From: Pterois miles
Taxonomy: Eukaryota; Chordata; Actinopteri; Perciformes; Scorpaenidae
Length of the DNA: 64,000 nt
NCBI GenBank assembly: GCA_947000775.1
Contig: CAMQGK010000567.1
Coordinates: forward strand, 21,048,001 to 21,112,000
Direction: 5' to 3'
Numbering within the stretch: position 1 is the first letter of the stretch; each line of letters opens with the position of its first letter. The notes beneath the pieces were generated by a model. The model was not told the origin of the DNA, searched no databases, and saw nothing but the letters and a program-made list of their open reading frames with translations. Positions 9,454-21,344 of the stretch are shown piece by piece. A program made the translations under genes and the position numbers.

Positions 9454-10884
9454 AGGGATGCTAATTTTGAAAAAAAATTCTTAACCGATAACCGACCTCA
9501 ATAATCAGTTATTAACTGTTTACCGCCAAGATCTGTGCCTTGCATGCAGCGGTGCGCCAGCTGCAGTAGATGAGCACAACAGACTATTAAATCAACAGTG
9601 CACCATCAGGAGAGCTACTGTACCAGCCACGGTGCTGCGTTCACTGTCTCCAGTTCACTGTCCGGGAGCGTTAGCAGCCACGTTGCTGCGTTCACTGTCT
9701 CCAGTTCACCGTCCAGGAGCGTTAGCAGCCACGTTGCTGCGTTCACTGTCTCCAGTTCACCGTCCTGGAGCGTTAGCAGCCACAGTGCTGTGTTCAGTGT
9801 CTCCAGTTCACTGTCCGGGAGGGTTAGCAGCCACGTTGCTGCGTTCACTGTCTCCAGTTCACCGTCCGGGAGCGTTAGCAGCCACGTTGCTGCGTTCACT
9901 GTCTCCAGTTCACCGTCCGGGAGCGTTAGCAGCCACGGTGCTGCGTTCACTGTCTCCAGTTCACCGTCCTGGAGCGTTAGCAGCCACAGTGCTACGTTCA
10001 GTGTCTCCAGTTCACCGTCCAGGAGCGTTAGCAGCCACGTTGCTGCGTTCACTGTCTCCAGTTCACCATCCAGGAGCGTTAGCAGCCACGGTGCTGCGTT
10101 CACTGTCCCCATTTCACCGTCCGGGAGCGTTAGCAGCCACGGTGCTGCGTTCACTGTCTCCAGTTCACCGTCCTGGAGCGTTAGCAGCCACAGTGCTGTG
10201 TTCAGTGTCTCCAGTTCACCGTCCAGGAGCGTTAGCAGCCACGTTGCTGCGTTCACTGTCTCCAGTTCACCGTCCAGGAGCGTTAGCAGCCACGGTGCTG
10301 CGTTCACTGTCCCCATTTCACCATCCGGGAGCGTTAGCAGCCACGGTGCTGCGTTCACTGTCTCCAGTTCACCGTCCTGGAGCGTTAGCAGCCACGGTGC
10401 TGCGTTCACTGTCCCCATTTCACCATCCGGGAGCGTTAGCAGCCACGGTGCTGCGTTCACTGTCTCCAGTTCACCGTCCTGGAGCGTTAGCAGCCACGGT
10501 GCTGCGTTCACTGTCCCCATTTCACCATCCGGGAGCGTTAGCAGCCACGGTGCTGCGTTCACTGTCTCCAGTTCACCGTCCTGGAGCGTTAGCAGCCACG
10601 GTGCTGCGTTCACTGTCTCCAGTTCACCGTCCAGGAGCGTTAGCAGCCACGGTGCTGCGTTCACTGTCTCCAGTTCACCGTCCTGGAGCGTTAGCAGCCA
10701 CGGTGCTGCGTTCACTGTCTCCAGTTCACCATCCGGGAGCGTTAGCAGCTACGGTGCTGCGTTCACTGTCTCCAGTTCACCGACCGGGAGCGTTAGCAGT
10801 CACAGTGCTGCATGTAATGTTGCGGACATGCAGGTACTTTCTCAGCAAAAGTTCCCACTGCACATTTATTTTAGTTTAGTTTAG
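9454..10884 (+). mobile_element. MS element copy i (minisatellite-bearing), 3' truncated
   Basis: It starts AGGGATGCTAATTTTG, followed by TTAACCGATAACCGACC. The matching end of copy vi (42814, reverse strand) reads GCATGCTAATTTTG. After the 51-bp array come GCGGACATGCAGGTACTTT and TTTAGTTTAGTTTAG, the latter also found next to copies iv, v and vi. The remaining two-thirds of the element seen in copy vi is missing. Confidence 0.75.
9631..10803 (+). repeat. 51-bp minisatellite, exactly 23 units
   Basis: The unit begins GGTGCTGCGTTCACTGTCTC and ends GTTAGCAGCCAC. Stepping 51 bases from 9631 lands on a unit start every time to 10804, so there are no indels. Because 51 is divisible by 3, the frames stay open for 366-428 codons on both strands. 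These repetitive Ser-rich or Leu-rich frames are a by-product of the array. Unit variants form a higher-order pattern: units 8-11 are repeated as 12-15, and a two-unit block (14-15) is repeated as 16-17 and 18-19. Confidence 0.95.
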
Positions 10885-11554
10885 ATCCTCACCAAAATTT
10901 AACGTAACAATGGAGCATTATTTAGCCCCCTTTCTGACAAGCTAGCATGACTTGAAGAGGTTAATACCCCGGCCCAGTGGTTGAGAACAGCTGTGCTAAG
11001 TTGCTCCGCCATGTTTCTACAGTAACACAGAATGGACGATCCAAACTCTGGCTCCGGAGAGGGACATTCGCATTTTCACCTCAGTCATATATAGTTATAG
11101 TTCTCCTCCACACGGGTGAGGTTTCAGTTGGTTGCAATCTGCAACCTCATTGCTAGATGTTGCCGAATCCTACACACTGCACCTTTAAAAGTATTATCAG
11201 AGCTGAGCGGCAGTCAGGCAGGTTTTGTTAAAGGAATTGTATTTTACTCCATTTATCTTTGTTGCATTCACTGACTTTTGTTTGAAGGACAATGTTAATC
11301 AGCTCATTATGTAAATAAATGATCAATATCCTAAATTTAAATTAGATTCTGCCTTTATGTGCACTTTCCACTCTTCAGACATAATTACATTCTCAGTAAT
11401 CCCGTTTTCACAGTTAAGTTAAGGAGTCCCTCAGTTATAAACTACGCTGTGTTTGGGTGAGTGAGGAATTTAAGGTGAATTAGAATAACAGAGTAGATGT
11501 TCATGATTTTAGTCAATACAGCAGTTAGGTAATAATCTTGAATGCTACTTTTAA

Positions 11555-12326
11555 AGAGATGGTTGAGGTGTTTTGAAGCAGCATTGTATGAGGTACTTAT
11601 CCATAGTCGGTGTATTAGATGACAGCCAGCAGCCACCAGCTTGGAGAAGCAGACAGGAGTTACCACACAGAAGCAAAAAAATGTGCTGCTGTGGACGGGG
11701 CTGACAGTAAAATGTATTTTAGCCACCTAAAAGAAAGGCCCACCAGAAAAAAATCATTATCAGTTCAAGCGTACGGTATATTTAGAACATTTTCACTGCT
11801 TTATCATGCTGTCAGACAGCTCTTTCCGACGGGGAACTGAGGCCGTTACCTATGTTCTTGCCAAAACCACCAGTCTCCGTTGAAAAAAACACAGGAGTTG
11901 CTGGTTCACCGCTGCCTTGATCAGCATGTTTGTGTTATGATGTGTCTTTGGTGAATCCAAACTCACACAAGTCACACAATCGCACCGACAAACTAATAAA
12001 TCGAGGCAGCAATAACCCAGCAACTCCTGTTCTGTGTTCTGTGAGGTAAAATTACTGTATTTTCTGGTTGCTTTGGTGAGAGCACAAATAACATAGGGTG
12101 TATAGCTGTCTGACAGCAAGGTAAGCCAGCTAAAATATGTTATATACAGCATACACTTAAATTAACATAGGTGGCTAAAACCTGTTTTGCTGCCGGACCC
12201 GTCCACAGCAGTACATTACTGTCTGCTTCTCCAAACTGGTGACGTACTGACCGTCATCTACACTGACTATGGATACGTCGTACCTCATACTGTACAACCC
12301 TGCTTTAAAACACCAAAACTATCCCT
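11555..12326. mobile_element. TTAA-B element copy 1 (long inverted arms)
   Basis: TTAA lies at 11551-11554. The left arm begins AGAGATGGTTGAGGTGTTTT. The right arm, reverse-complemented, begins AGGGATAGTTTTGGTGTTTT. Arms of about 170-190 bp share GAGGTACTTATCCATAGT-like, CTTCTCCAAACTGGTG-like and GGTGGCTAAAA blocks. The right TTAA has mutated to TTCT. The middle contains a quasi-palindrome centred on the CAGCAACTCC / GGAGTTGCTG pair. No transposase is present. Confidence 0.75.
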
Positions 12327-12330
12327 TCTT

Positions 12331-13685
12331 CCTCTTTGGATAAAATCAGACCATGCTGACAAAGTTTTCACTGCTAATTGGTTTGATTGTTGTCATTTTG
12401 CTGTGATGACAGGATATTCATTTGTTGTTTGCAAGCATTTGCAGAATTGTTTCATTGTTTAAGCGGCACAACACGGTGGGGGTGGTTACCTGTCATGAAC
12501 ACAAATGTGCTTCTTTGTCCTTCTGAGACTGTAATCTGCACAATTACAAGTGTATTTCTGCAGACAGGCAGAACTGGAACGAGTCACAAATGTTTGAAAA
12601 TACTGATATAAGATATGTCGCCATGTTTTGAATGACGCTGTATGTCTGAATTCAACCAGCCCAACTCCCCATCTCTCTACGTTGAATACACTCGCACAGT
12701 AAACTAACACATCAACTGTTGATGTGATGATATTTTAGATGCATCTTTCAACTGCTTTCAGCTGGAGCTGTGTGGAAAACAAAGCATATAAATTATTACA
12801 AATAAGAAACAATTGGGTTATTGCATACATGTGTAAATGCATACATTATTTGTTTTAGTTTCCATCAAACCACTGCAGCAGATACACTAATAAATGTTTG
12901 AGGTTGGACCTCTGAGGTCTTGTGAACAGAATACATGAGCATCATTAAAAGAAAGACAATACAAACCAGCCATGAATACAGCAGTATCAGGGTTTATAAC
13001 ATGATAAAGTGCATTATTAAACTGTATGTACAGGTGGTTTCATATTTCCAAACATAACCTACAACAAGGTGTTAATGATTTAAATCATGGAAGCTTTTGA
13101 TTCATAGTCGACATTTAAAGAAATATCGTTGCCAGGAAGGTTGTTGATTTTGGGATTAATTTCCAAGGGAAAATCCTTCTTGGCTGCTCTTTTGTCTGTG
13201 TTTGTATTACTTACTGGAGACTAATAAACAACTTAACCACCATTCAAGTCGTTGAGGAAAGATCTGGCTTCTTCTGTAATGGGAACCCTGCTGGAAGTAT
13301 GAGTTGGCACAGCTTTAAGGCTACAACATGAAGGAGGAACAAGGGGGAGTAAAAGATAGGAACAGGGAGATAATGGCTATTTTTACACTCTGGGACATGG
13401 CCCAACTCTGTGACAGGAGCTCCTGGACTCTATTGTACGTCCATAGTCCTCAGGAATAAAGCTGCTGCTGTTGTCAGAGTAAACATACACAATGTTTGAG
13501 CTGCCCTGAAGTACAGCTCTTCATTCAAGAAAAGTTTCTTTAGTATCCATTGATAAAGTAAGTATACGTTACTCTCAGCAAATCTTAAAATGACAGTCTA
13601 AAGTAGACAAGTGGGTCATTCTTATCAAAACTTTGGCATCACTTTCTAATGAACTATGATATTAAATTATGGTCGCCGTAGACAT
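12331..13685. other. No gene seen
   Basis: AT-rich sequence with no recognised repeat boundary. Short open frames on both strands (12387-12710) lack protein character. Confidence 0.5.
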
Positions 13686-13962
13686 GGTTAACAACGTGAA
13701 TTGAGACAAAAACACTGCTTAAGTTAAGGCAACAAAACCACTTAGGTTTAGGAAAAAAAAGATCATGGTTTGGCTTAAAATTACTACATTTGTAAAGTGA
13801 AAGTGAAACAAGTTGGTTTCACATGAGACACAAATCGTGGTCCCCTGGATGACAGCCCTGTGTTTCTTTGACCCAAGGACAATGGGAAGGTGTGTTTTTC
13901 CCCCCTTACCAAAATGATAGTATGAAACCAGACCGTTCTTTAGTGTGGACACAGCACTGTGG
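13686..13962. repeat. Dispersed repeat, CAACAAAACCACTTAGG family
   Basis: The blocks AAGTTAAGGCAACAAAACCA, TTTAGGAAAAAAAAGATCATGG and GGTTTCACATGAGACACAAA recur in related form at 32530-32640 and 45250-45460. It was also recognised from memory as a common teleost repeat. Confidence 0.55.
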
Positions 13963-14750
13963 AATAATGTCTGGCGATACAACACTATTAATATGTTTTT
14001 ATTTATACATTATAAACATTTCTAAATGATAAATAGGAGGGTTAAAGTAATGCACGCACAGCTACATGATAGGTAAGTGCAAATCTGAAAGATATGATCA
14101 AACAGTAATGACCCATTGAAGCCTCTCTTACGCTGCGAGCCCCGGGGTCAGTGGTTTCACTTCACCCTGTGAAAGGAGAGTAGACGTCTGATAAGAAGTG
14201 CCGCCCACTCTGGTCTCTGCGGCAGCCTCCCCAGGGAGGATCATGCTGTAGCCAGCTGGCTGTCAGAGGTATTAGGGTGAGAACAGAGCTGGTAGTCTCT
14301 GAGCATGACTGTACATCTATCAGCTCCTCTCTTGACACCCTGCCATTACTGCTGATGGAGATCTGGCTGGAGAACACTCAGGCAATCACATGAGCAACAC
14401 ATAGAGGCTTGAACGGAAACATACACAGATTAGCTGCTCGTATGTTGCCTCAAGTCTCCTTGTTTGGGAATGTATGTGTGTTATCATTACAACATGTTGC
14501 CCCGTTCACTTCATCTACGTTTTGCCATTACAGTAAAGCTGCTCAACAACTTCCATACAGACTGTTTGTCTTTTCAAGTCAAACTGGTCAGAGTTAATTT
14601 GCTTTGCCGCTTGTTTTCTCTCATGGAATCAGTGAGGCTGTTTAAAAGCAAAGACAATATATCTTTAAATTCATCTTAAGTTAAAAATGATGGACCTAAA
14701 CTGAGCTGTTACTGGATTAGAGCAGTGGGCATCCTCCGGGTCTGAAAAGT
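13963..14750. other. No gene seen
   Basis: Moderate-GC patch around 14140-14350 without a supported exon. The 71-codon minus-strand frame there is not recognisable. Confidence 0.45.
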
Positions 14751-14789
14751 GAAGCCAATGCTGAAGTGCCTTAAACCTGCATTCTTTCT

Positions 14790-15460
14790 AATAGCCAGCA
14801 GGGGGCGACTCCTCTGGTTGCAAAAAGACGTCTGATTGTATAGAAGTCTATGAGAAAATGAGCCTGCTTCTCACTTGATTTATTACCTCACTAAACGTTG
14901 TAAAAATGAGTTTATGGTCTCAATCGCTAATTTCAAGTCTCAATACAGCCTGATGTTCATTTATAAAAATATGGTCCCATTTAGAGTCACACGGCGCCTT
15001 CAAATGGAATCCTGAACTCGTGTTCACAACATGGAAGTCATTCATGCATTCAAGTGGTTAAGTCGTGAAGGACACCGCTGCTAAGCAACGGCAATATTAG
15101 CGTTACTGTCCGAGTCTAGAAACCACAGAGGCTCTTATGGACTTAATGGACTTTACTAACTTCCCTTTATGTCCATCCCTCACTTTATGTTCCTCTGGGA
15201 AGCAGCTGGGCAAAAAGTTTAATAAATGAATGTTTATTTATTTAATAGTAGATTTATTTAAAATATTTTCATTGTTCAACACAGGCCATTTTGGAAGAGA
15301 CACCAGAATAGAAATAATTTTGTTTTACTTTTGTACAGCTGCTGGTACGATTATGGTCGTCAACTCATTTACAGTCCAAAATGGTGGCGACAGCGCTCTG
15401 CTGCCGGGCGCTGCCGTTGCAATGGAAGGTATAATTGACTTTAATTTCTTAGCAAAATAT
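14790..15460 (+). mobile_element. MITE beginning near GCCAGCAGGGGGCGAC, with an insertion
   Basis: The blocks GCCAGCAGGGGGCGACTCC and AGAAGTCTATGAGAAAATGA and the GAGTTTATGGTCTCAATCGC region match a common percomorph repeat known from memory. Bases 14993-15134 are a separate insertion: the copy of the segment inside the foldback element at 6570-6720. Confidence 0.6.
14993..15134 (+). repeat. Second copy of the 6570-6720 segment
   Basis: It shares GCCTTCAAATGGAA, GCATTCAAGTGGTTAA-like, ACACCGCTGCTAAGCAACGG and CTGTCCGAGTCTAGAA with the interior of the foldback element at 6136-7010. Confidence 0.8.
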
Positions 15461-16615
15461 GTTCTGTACTGTGGGTTCATATACAATATTTGGTGAAGAC
15501 CAAATCTAGGAAAGAAATTTTTCAAGGACAGAAATTAAATTATTTACTCTGATATCAAAAGTTTTGAGGTTGTAACTGATGAAACAATACCATTTTTACT
15601 ATAAATACTATTTTGTTAGCTCTGGGAAAAGAAACTTATAATGAATGAATAATGTGAGCATAATGTGGTGAAAGTAAAGCATGAACCAACTATAGGATGG
15701 TATTTACTGCTGCTTGATATGACCCACATGTACGGCATGCACAGTAATTGCCTTTAAATGAGCTGGAATGTATTATTAGTACTATATTATGAATAAAAAC
15801 AAGTCATTATATCACATCAGATTCAAAACTATGAAAAAAAATATTTATGTGCTGCAGTGCACTGATCTCATTGCGTGGCATGGAAAGTATGATCAGGCAA
15901 ATGCCAGCTGAATGGCCAAGACTCAAAGAGCGTGACCAGACTCTGAAAACAAGCCAGTCTCTGAGGGACCGGCGGGACCAGAGGCCAGACCACAGCTGAT
16001 CAAAACACACCACACACTGCTCCCTCACCTGTCTAGTCCCACTGCAAGCTCGCTTTAGACCTTTTCCACCTAATTACAATCAGCTTCACACTTTTCCCAA
16101 CAGTTTTCATGGCGGTAAGCAACGCGTAGCAGAAATTTGCTTTAACCTTGTCTGAACACAAGTTTATCTCTGCAGCAGCATCTCCCACTGGTCAAATTTA
16201 CATAAACTCTTTATTCTGATGCAAACAAACACCTTGACAACATGGGAAGCTATTTTTTAATGTGAAAAACAGTCTGTTGCAGCCACATGAAACCTGTTGT
16301 TTTTGTGACTTCTCCCAAAACAAGAAAATAATATAATTATCTCAACCTTGTTTACATTACTTTATGCTCTCTTTCGATAAATATTAATAGACAGATAACA
16401 GACCAGATAGTGGGCAGACAATATGGAGATAGCAACCTGCAGAGACAGCAGAGAAAGATAGAGGTGTGTATTTCATCAATCAGAGGCCATATTTTCATAT
16501 TTCATAATATGTGTCTCATTACTAATATTAATTCAGCTGTGTGTCTCAGTGAGTTGGTATTGACCCACTGCCTCCCTCTGTTGGACGGTCTGGGGACTGC
16601 ACCCAGACCCCCCAC
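15461..16615. other. No gene seen
   Basis: AT-rich sequence. The minus-strand frame at 15807-16028 and the plus frame at 16410-16703 have no domain character. Confidence 0.5.
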
Positions 16616-16619
16616 ACAC

Positions 16620-17575
16620 AGTTTCACTGTAATTTGGTTAACACATATATATGGCTTTTGCTATTTTCAGGCAGAACACTCATGCACAAGTGGCCAGACT
16701 TGATGTGTTTTTCATTTTTTGCCTCAAAGGTCCGTTTTAAAGAATTCAAACACGTCTAAGTTATTGGTATTAAATCAGACATTTCTCTTTCCACAGTGTC
16801 CCATGATCAAATAGTTGTTAAGCAAACATTTCGGGGGCTCTATTAGCAGAAATGTAATATTCATAACTATGTTTTCATTAGTGTATAATCACCTGAAGCT
16901 AAGAATCGCTGTGTTTTCGTTAGCTTAGAATGAGCCCTTCATATCGAGATGGGGGTGGGTCCTTTTCACAGAGTCCGCCATGTTGCTATGTCGACATGAA
17001 ACTGCGGTGTTAGTGTGAAACCATGTTACCACCGGCCAGAGTAATGTTATTACGGTAAGGATGGCCTCTGAGCGAGGTGGATGGCGTTACAGCAGTCTTG
17101 GAAAGCGGGGACTAAGCGGAGGGATGCTCAGTCGGGTGCAATCTGCAAACACACCACTAAATGCCGCCAGATCTTACACACTATACCTTTAAAGCTCAGC
17201 AGTTATCTTGTTGTTGTTTTTTTAAATCCATACATAAGAAGTGTAAAAACAACAATTTGTTCTTTTAAAGGGGTTATACCAGGTATTTCTTGGCTGGCAA
17301 CTTTCTCAAGAAACAGTTCTGCCCGTAATCCATTATTAAACTGCGAACTACCGTTTTTACACTTGTGTTTATTTGGTTGACGCTGTATAGCTTTTTTCAG
17401 GCAGAACACTTTTGCACAGGTGAACAGACTTATTGTGTTTATCATTTTGTGCCCTGAGGGTCCGTTTTAAAGAATCCAAACACGTCTCAGTTGGTATTAA
17501 ATCATCAGACATTTCTCTTTCTACAGCGTGCCATGATGGTGCCATGATCAAATAGCTGTTAAACAAAAGGCCATT
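16620..17575 (+). repeat. Direct duplication (about 190 bp) flanking a TTAA-A element
   Basis: The segments 16620-16825 and 17350-17575 are homologous. Both contain TTTTCAGGCAGAACACT, GTCCGTTTTAAAGAAT, CAAACACGTCT and CATGATCAAATAG. A TTAA-A element (16828-17188) lies between them. Confidence 0.7.
16828..17188 (+). mobile_element. TTAA-A element copy 2, 5' end eroded
   Basis: It contains the family blocks ATTCATAACTATGTTTTCAT, TAGCTTAGAATGAGCCCTTC, GAGTCCGCCATGTTGC and GTGCAATCTGCAAACACACC, ends TTACACACTATACCT, and is followed by TTAA at 17189-17192. The first dozen or so bases of the left terminus are missing. Confidence 0.8.
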
Positions 17576-17579
17576 GTTA

Positions 17580-18484
17580 TTTAGGGTCACTTAGAGACTG
17601 TAAATATGCCAGTAGGCTAATTCAGATGCTGTTATTTATAATGTCTCACGGGATGGTGGGGCAGGGCATGTGGCGTTTGGCTGAACCTTTCATTATTGTC
17701 AGCTGATTTAAAAGCTTTTCAATACAGAGACGGTGATGATGCCCGGTGGACGCTATTGTAGAGTTCTGAAGGCTTGAGGCTGTTTGAACATCAGCGCTCG
17801 GTCAATTTTGTTCCCACCTTTCTCACTCCCTCTCCGTCGGCTTCATTACAGTCAGTGTGATAACAGTTATTGTTTGTGGGGAGCTGACATTCCTGGTCCA
17901 ACTGCATGACTGTCATCAATTGTCATTCAATTCAATTGTCACTCATTCAGATTTATGTCCGTCGCTTTTCTGAGCGCGCCAAACCTTCAATCGCCCTAAA
18001 GCACATTCAATCATAGTTGGGCCTCAAGATGTTTAATGTGTTCCCTGCTTTGCCTCCTGTGACTGGAACATTTTTTTTAAATGTAAAGTAGAAATTTGTC
18101 TGAGTAGTGATTAATCAAAATGTAAAAAAGCCATCTTTGTTATTGTTTTTGGCGCACGCTTATTACACAAAGCAATAATGGCCATGCGTGAGGAGAGAAC
18201 GTAATCGTTTCCAAAATGCTCCTTTTGACACGCCGACACAGATAAAAAGTAATAAGAGTTTTTAAAGATCTGCTCTTTAGATGGCATTTTGAAAACAAAA
18301 AAAAAAACATGTTTTTGTGACACAAAACTCTGTTTACATGTGGACGAGAGCCAAACAGTGGAAAATATCTGGTTTTAACAATATCTGTATACGTGTAGAC
18401 AGGGCCTTAAACTAAAGAAAAGGTGAAAGGCTTGATACAAAAGCCTTACTTTCAATGCAGTAAGCATGATGAAATGATGTATAC
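17580..18484. other. No gene seen
   Basis: Mixed composition. A cluster of short minus-strand frames at 18111-18325 is lysine-rich and unremarkable. Confidence 0.5.
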
Positions 18485-19052
18485 AGGGCTGAAACTAACT
18501 GCTATTGACATTGTCGATGAATCGATTAGTTGTTTGGTCTATAAAATATCAGAAAATTGTGAAAAATATCGATCAGGGTTTCCCAAAGCTCAAGATGACG
18601 TCCTCAAATATGTTGATTTAGTTTAAGACATAAGAAGCACGAGAAATTAACAGGTAGTAATAAATAAATAAATATATAGCTGATAAAAAACAATGGCAAG
18701 CAAGGTACGAAGTGCTAAAACACAGTATCAACAAGCAGAATAATTGCAGAGGAATTACCGATAAGAGAAAGTCATTCTGAAAAAGACAAAACAGAGCTAG
18801 GCTGCCTGAGTCGGTCCCTGGTTTTTAGCCTTGACCTAGAAATAACTAGGACACCTCTGCCTGACCTCAGGCTGCATTCAGGCTCGTGAGGGATTTTAAA
18901 TCAATGCAAAAACATACAGGTAACCAATGCAGAGATGCTAAAACTGCATTTTGAACTAGTCACTAGGGTGAGACAGGAAAATGGTTGAAAACAGTTGGCG
19001 TTCGTTATTATTTTAATAGACAACTAATTGATTAATCATTGCAGTTTTAAAC
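18485..19052 (+). mobile_element. hAT-like MITE, CTGCAACTAA family, interrupted copy
   Basis: The left part contains GGCTGAAACTAACTGC, then GATGAATCGATTAGTTGTTT and GGTCTATAAAATATCAGAAA. The right end reads GACAACTAATTGATTAATCA. The middle carries an unrelated insertion of about 300 bp. Other copies lie near 53379 and in the tandem block at 56764-57900. Confidence 0.65.
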
Positions 19053-19979
19053 GTGAGTTACAAATGGATGAATACTGTGTTTAACAACATTATATATGAG
19101 GGTGAAGTCTGTCCAGCTCTGTGATTGAGTTCTGCTGAGTTTACTGACCCATGTAGAAGGTCCTTGAACCCTGTTGAACGGGCAAAGTTCACGTTAAAAC
19201 TGTGTGTACGTATGTGTGTGTGTGTGTGTGTGTGTTTTGCAGTAAGAAACGCAATGTTTTCTTTAGGGATTTAGCAGCATGCAGCCGTGTATACCTTCTA
19301 TACCTCATTTACAACATACAGTCAGTTCACTGCACGGCAAGGTGATTGATTAGTTGGTTAAGGGTGCTAGAAATCTCCCCAGACTGAGTGCTAATATACT
19401 GTAAGGCTCTATAGTGGGAAGCTATATACGAATTCCCCATTAATTCTAACCTGACAGCATTGAATGCATTTTCAGTAGCTTGCTCAGTCTAATCCTTTGT
19501 GTCCACATCCATCTGATCTGAACACATTTCTTACCTGATAGATTCTCTGCTTAAAACGTAAATTCAGATTCAGTCGGGGAGGACTATCACCACGAACGCA
19601 CTGATTAGTTCAACTTGGCATTTCAGCGGTGACCACGCCAGATTTAACCCAATTTGCAATAAAGAACACTTCCTGCCCCAAAGCCCCTTAATACAGTAAA
19701 AGCATTAGTTCTGCTCGGTATGGAAAATGAAATGGCCTCGCCAAGAGTAAAAATGCACAGTTGTTTCACAAAATGACAACTGAGAGCACATCAGAGATAT
19801 GAAGCATCCAGGAACTATTTATGAAATTACTTTCACCTCAGTCTCTAAGGGACATACATACAAACAGGTCTCAAAATATTATATTAGTATACTGAAGAAA
19901 AATGTTAATATTATGGTTTAATGAAGTACAAATGTTATCAGTCCCTATAGAAATGTCTCACATACACCAAAATCCATCC
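19053..19979. other. No gene seen; contains a (TG)n run
   Basis: A (TG)n microsatellite of about 22 bases lies at 19214-19236. No exon is supported. Confidence 0.5.
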
Positions 19980-21165
19980 AGGAGCAGTGTAGAACAGTCT
20001 GGGGACTTTATTTGCAGAAATACAATATTTATAACTATGTTTTCATTAGTGTATAATCACATGAAACTAAGAATAATTGTGTTTTTCTTAGCATAGAGTG
20101 AGCCTTTCATATCTACATAGGGAGACTGAGCTCCTCAGACCCGAGCCAGACAGGTGGACCAGCTTTGCTCCTTTAATTGACAAGCAAGTTTTGCTCAGAT
20201 TTTTAGCTATTTTTTAATATTTCTTTTAAACAATAGCATGAATCTGTTAATATTCTTAATGTTGGTTAACATCTCTAACATATAAATAAAGGTTTCAGTG
20301 CAAAATGGCAGAAATGGCTGTTGTAAAAAAAAAACAACAAAAACAAACAAATGCAGAAGTTTCATCTCTTTACCTATCAGTTAAATGGCTAAAAGAAATA
20401 TTAAATTAGAAAGCTGCGAAAAATGCAGAGGAGCAGCTCGTCACTTTTAGGAGAAAAGCTGGTCCACCTTAAGAGAGAGCCGGCGCAGATACAGGAAGTT
20501 GGTTCTGGACTGCTAACGCACATAGTGAATGCAGCACCGTTGCTGTCTAACACTCCCGGACGGTGAACTAGAGACAGCGAACGCAGCACCGTTGCTGTCT
20601 AACACTCCCGGACGGTGAACTAGAGACAGCGAACGCAGCACCGTTGCTGTCTAACACTCCCGGACGGTGAACTAGGGACAGCGAACGCAGCACCGTTGCT
20701 GTCTAACACTCCCGGACGGTGAACTAGAGACAGCGAACGCAGCACCGTTGCTGTCTAACACTCCAGGACGGTGAACTAGGGACAGCGAACGCAGCACCGT
20801 TGCTGTCTAACACTCCCGGACGGTGAACTAGAGACAGCGAACGCAGCACCGTGGCTGCTACAGTAACTGTCCTGATGATTGGTGACTCAGTTGTCTGTTG
20901 TGTTCATATACTGCAGCTAGCACATTGCTGCAAGTGAGGCACAAATCGTGTCGGTTAACGGTTAATAATCATTTAACGAGGGTCCCTTATCGATTGAGAA
21001 AATTTGTCAAAATTAGCGTCCTTAATATGAATGGCTCATTCTAAGCTAATGAAAACACAATGGTTTGTATTTTCAGGTGATTATACACCAACGAAAACAT
21101 AGTTATGAAAATCAAAATCCATCCATTCTGCAAATCGATGCCACAAAACCCTACACACTGTGCCT
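19980..21165. mobile_element. MS element copy ii between inverted TTAA-A arms
   Basis: 19980-20122 is the left end of a TTAA-A element (AGGAGCAGTGTAG, ATAACTATGTTTTCATTAGT, ending GCCTTTCATAT). 21029-21165 is the left end of a second TTAA-A element in the opposite orientation, ending GTGCCT and followed by TTAA (21166-21169). Between them lie MS element blocks: GCAGAGGAGCAGCTCGTC, AAAGCTGGTCCACCTTAAG, the 52-bp array, GTTGTCTGTTGTGTTCAT, and the terminus AAAATTAGCGTCCTTA. Confidence 0.7.
20531..20876 (-). repeat. 52-bp minisatellite, six full units plus a partial unit
   Basis: Unit starts (GCAGCACCGTTGCTGTCTAA) fall at 20531, 20583, 20635, 20687, 20739, 20791 and 20843, so the spacing is always 52. 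The unit is the reverse complement of the 51-bp unit at 9631 plus one base, with a GACAGC variant in place of GCTGC. Confidence 0.95.
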
Positions 21166-21311
21166 TTAATGAGTGCAGGGCATCACATTTATAATATATA
21201 CTCCATGCATTCGGGCTATATGGTGGCAAAAGAAACGGACATTGGTAACAAATATAAAAACCAGAAGTCCAGCAAAACTTTTACCTGTTAATTACACCTG
21301 TTAGTTAGTGA

Positions 21312-21344
21312 AACACACACACACACACACACACGCACACACAC
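21312..21344 (+). repeat. (CA)n microsatellite
   Basis: Alternating CA with a few CG interruptions, directly abutting the CpG-rich stretch. Confidence 0.9.

Larger units (their letters stand above)
9389..11184 (+). mobile_element. TTAA-A element copy 1, containing an MS element
   Basis: It is flanked by TTAA at 9385-9388 and 11185-11188. The terminal inverted repeats are AGGAACAGTGTGTAGCATTT on the left and AGGTGCAGTGTGTAGGATTC (reverse complement) on the right. About 60 bp of the left end are intact before an inserted MS element begins near 9454. The right end resumes with the family's CGCCATGTTTCTACAGTA and TTGCAATCTGCAACCTCA blocks near 11010-11150. A GGCTGTCAA-family fragment lies at about 10885-10965. 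Confidence 0.8.

Noticed and set aside
9631..10803. CRISPR-like repetitive array
   Set aside because: Units are contiguous with no unique spacers, and the context is eukaryotic.
9598..10884. Long open frames (428 and 415 codons plus, 366 codons minus) that look like Ser-rich or Leu-rich repeat proteins
   Set aside because: They exist only because the tandem unit is 51 bp, a multiple of three with no stop in several frames. There is no signal peptide, domain or splice context, and the same unit at 52 bp elsewhere gives scrambled frames.
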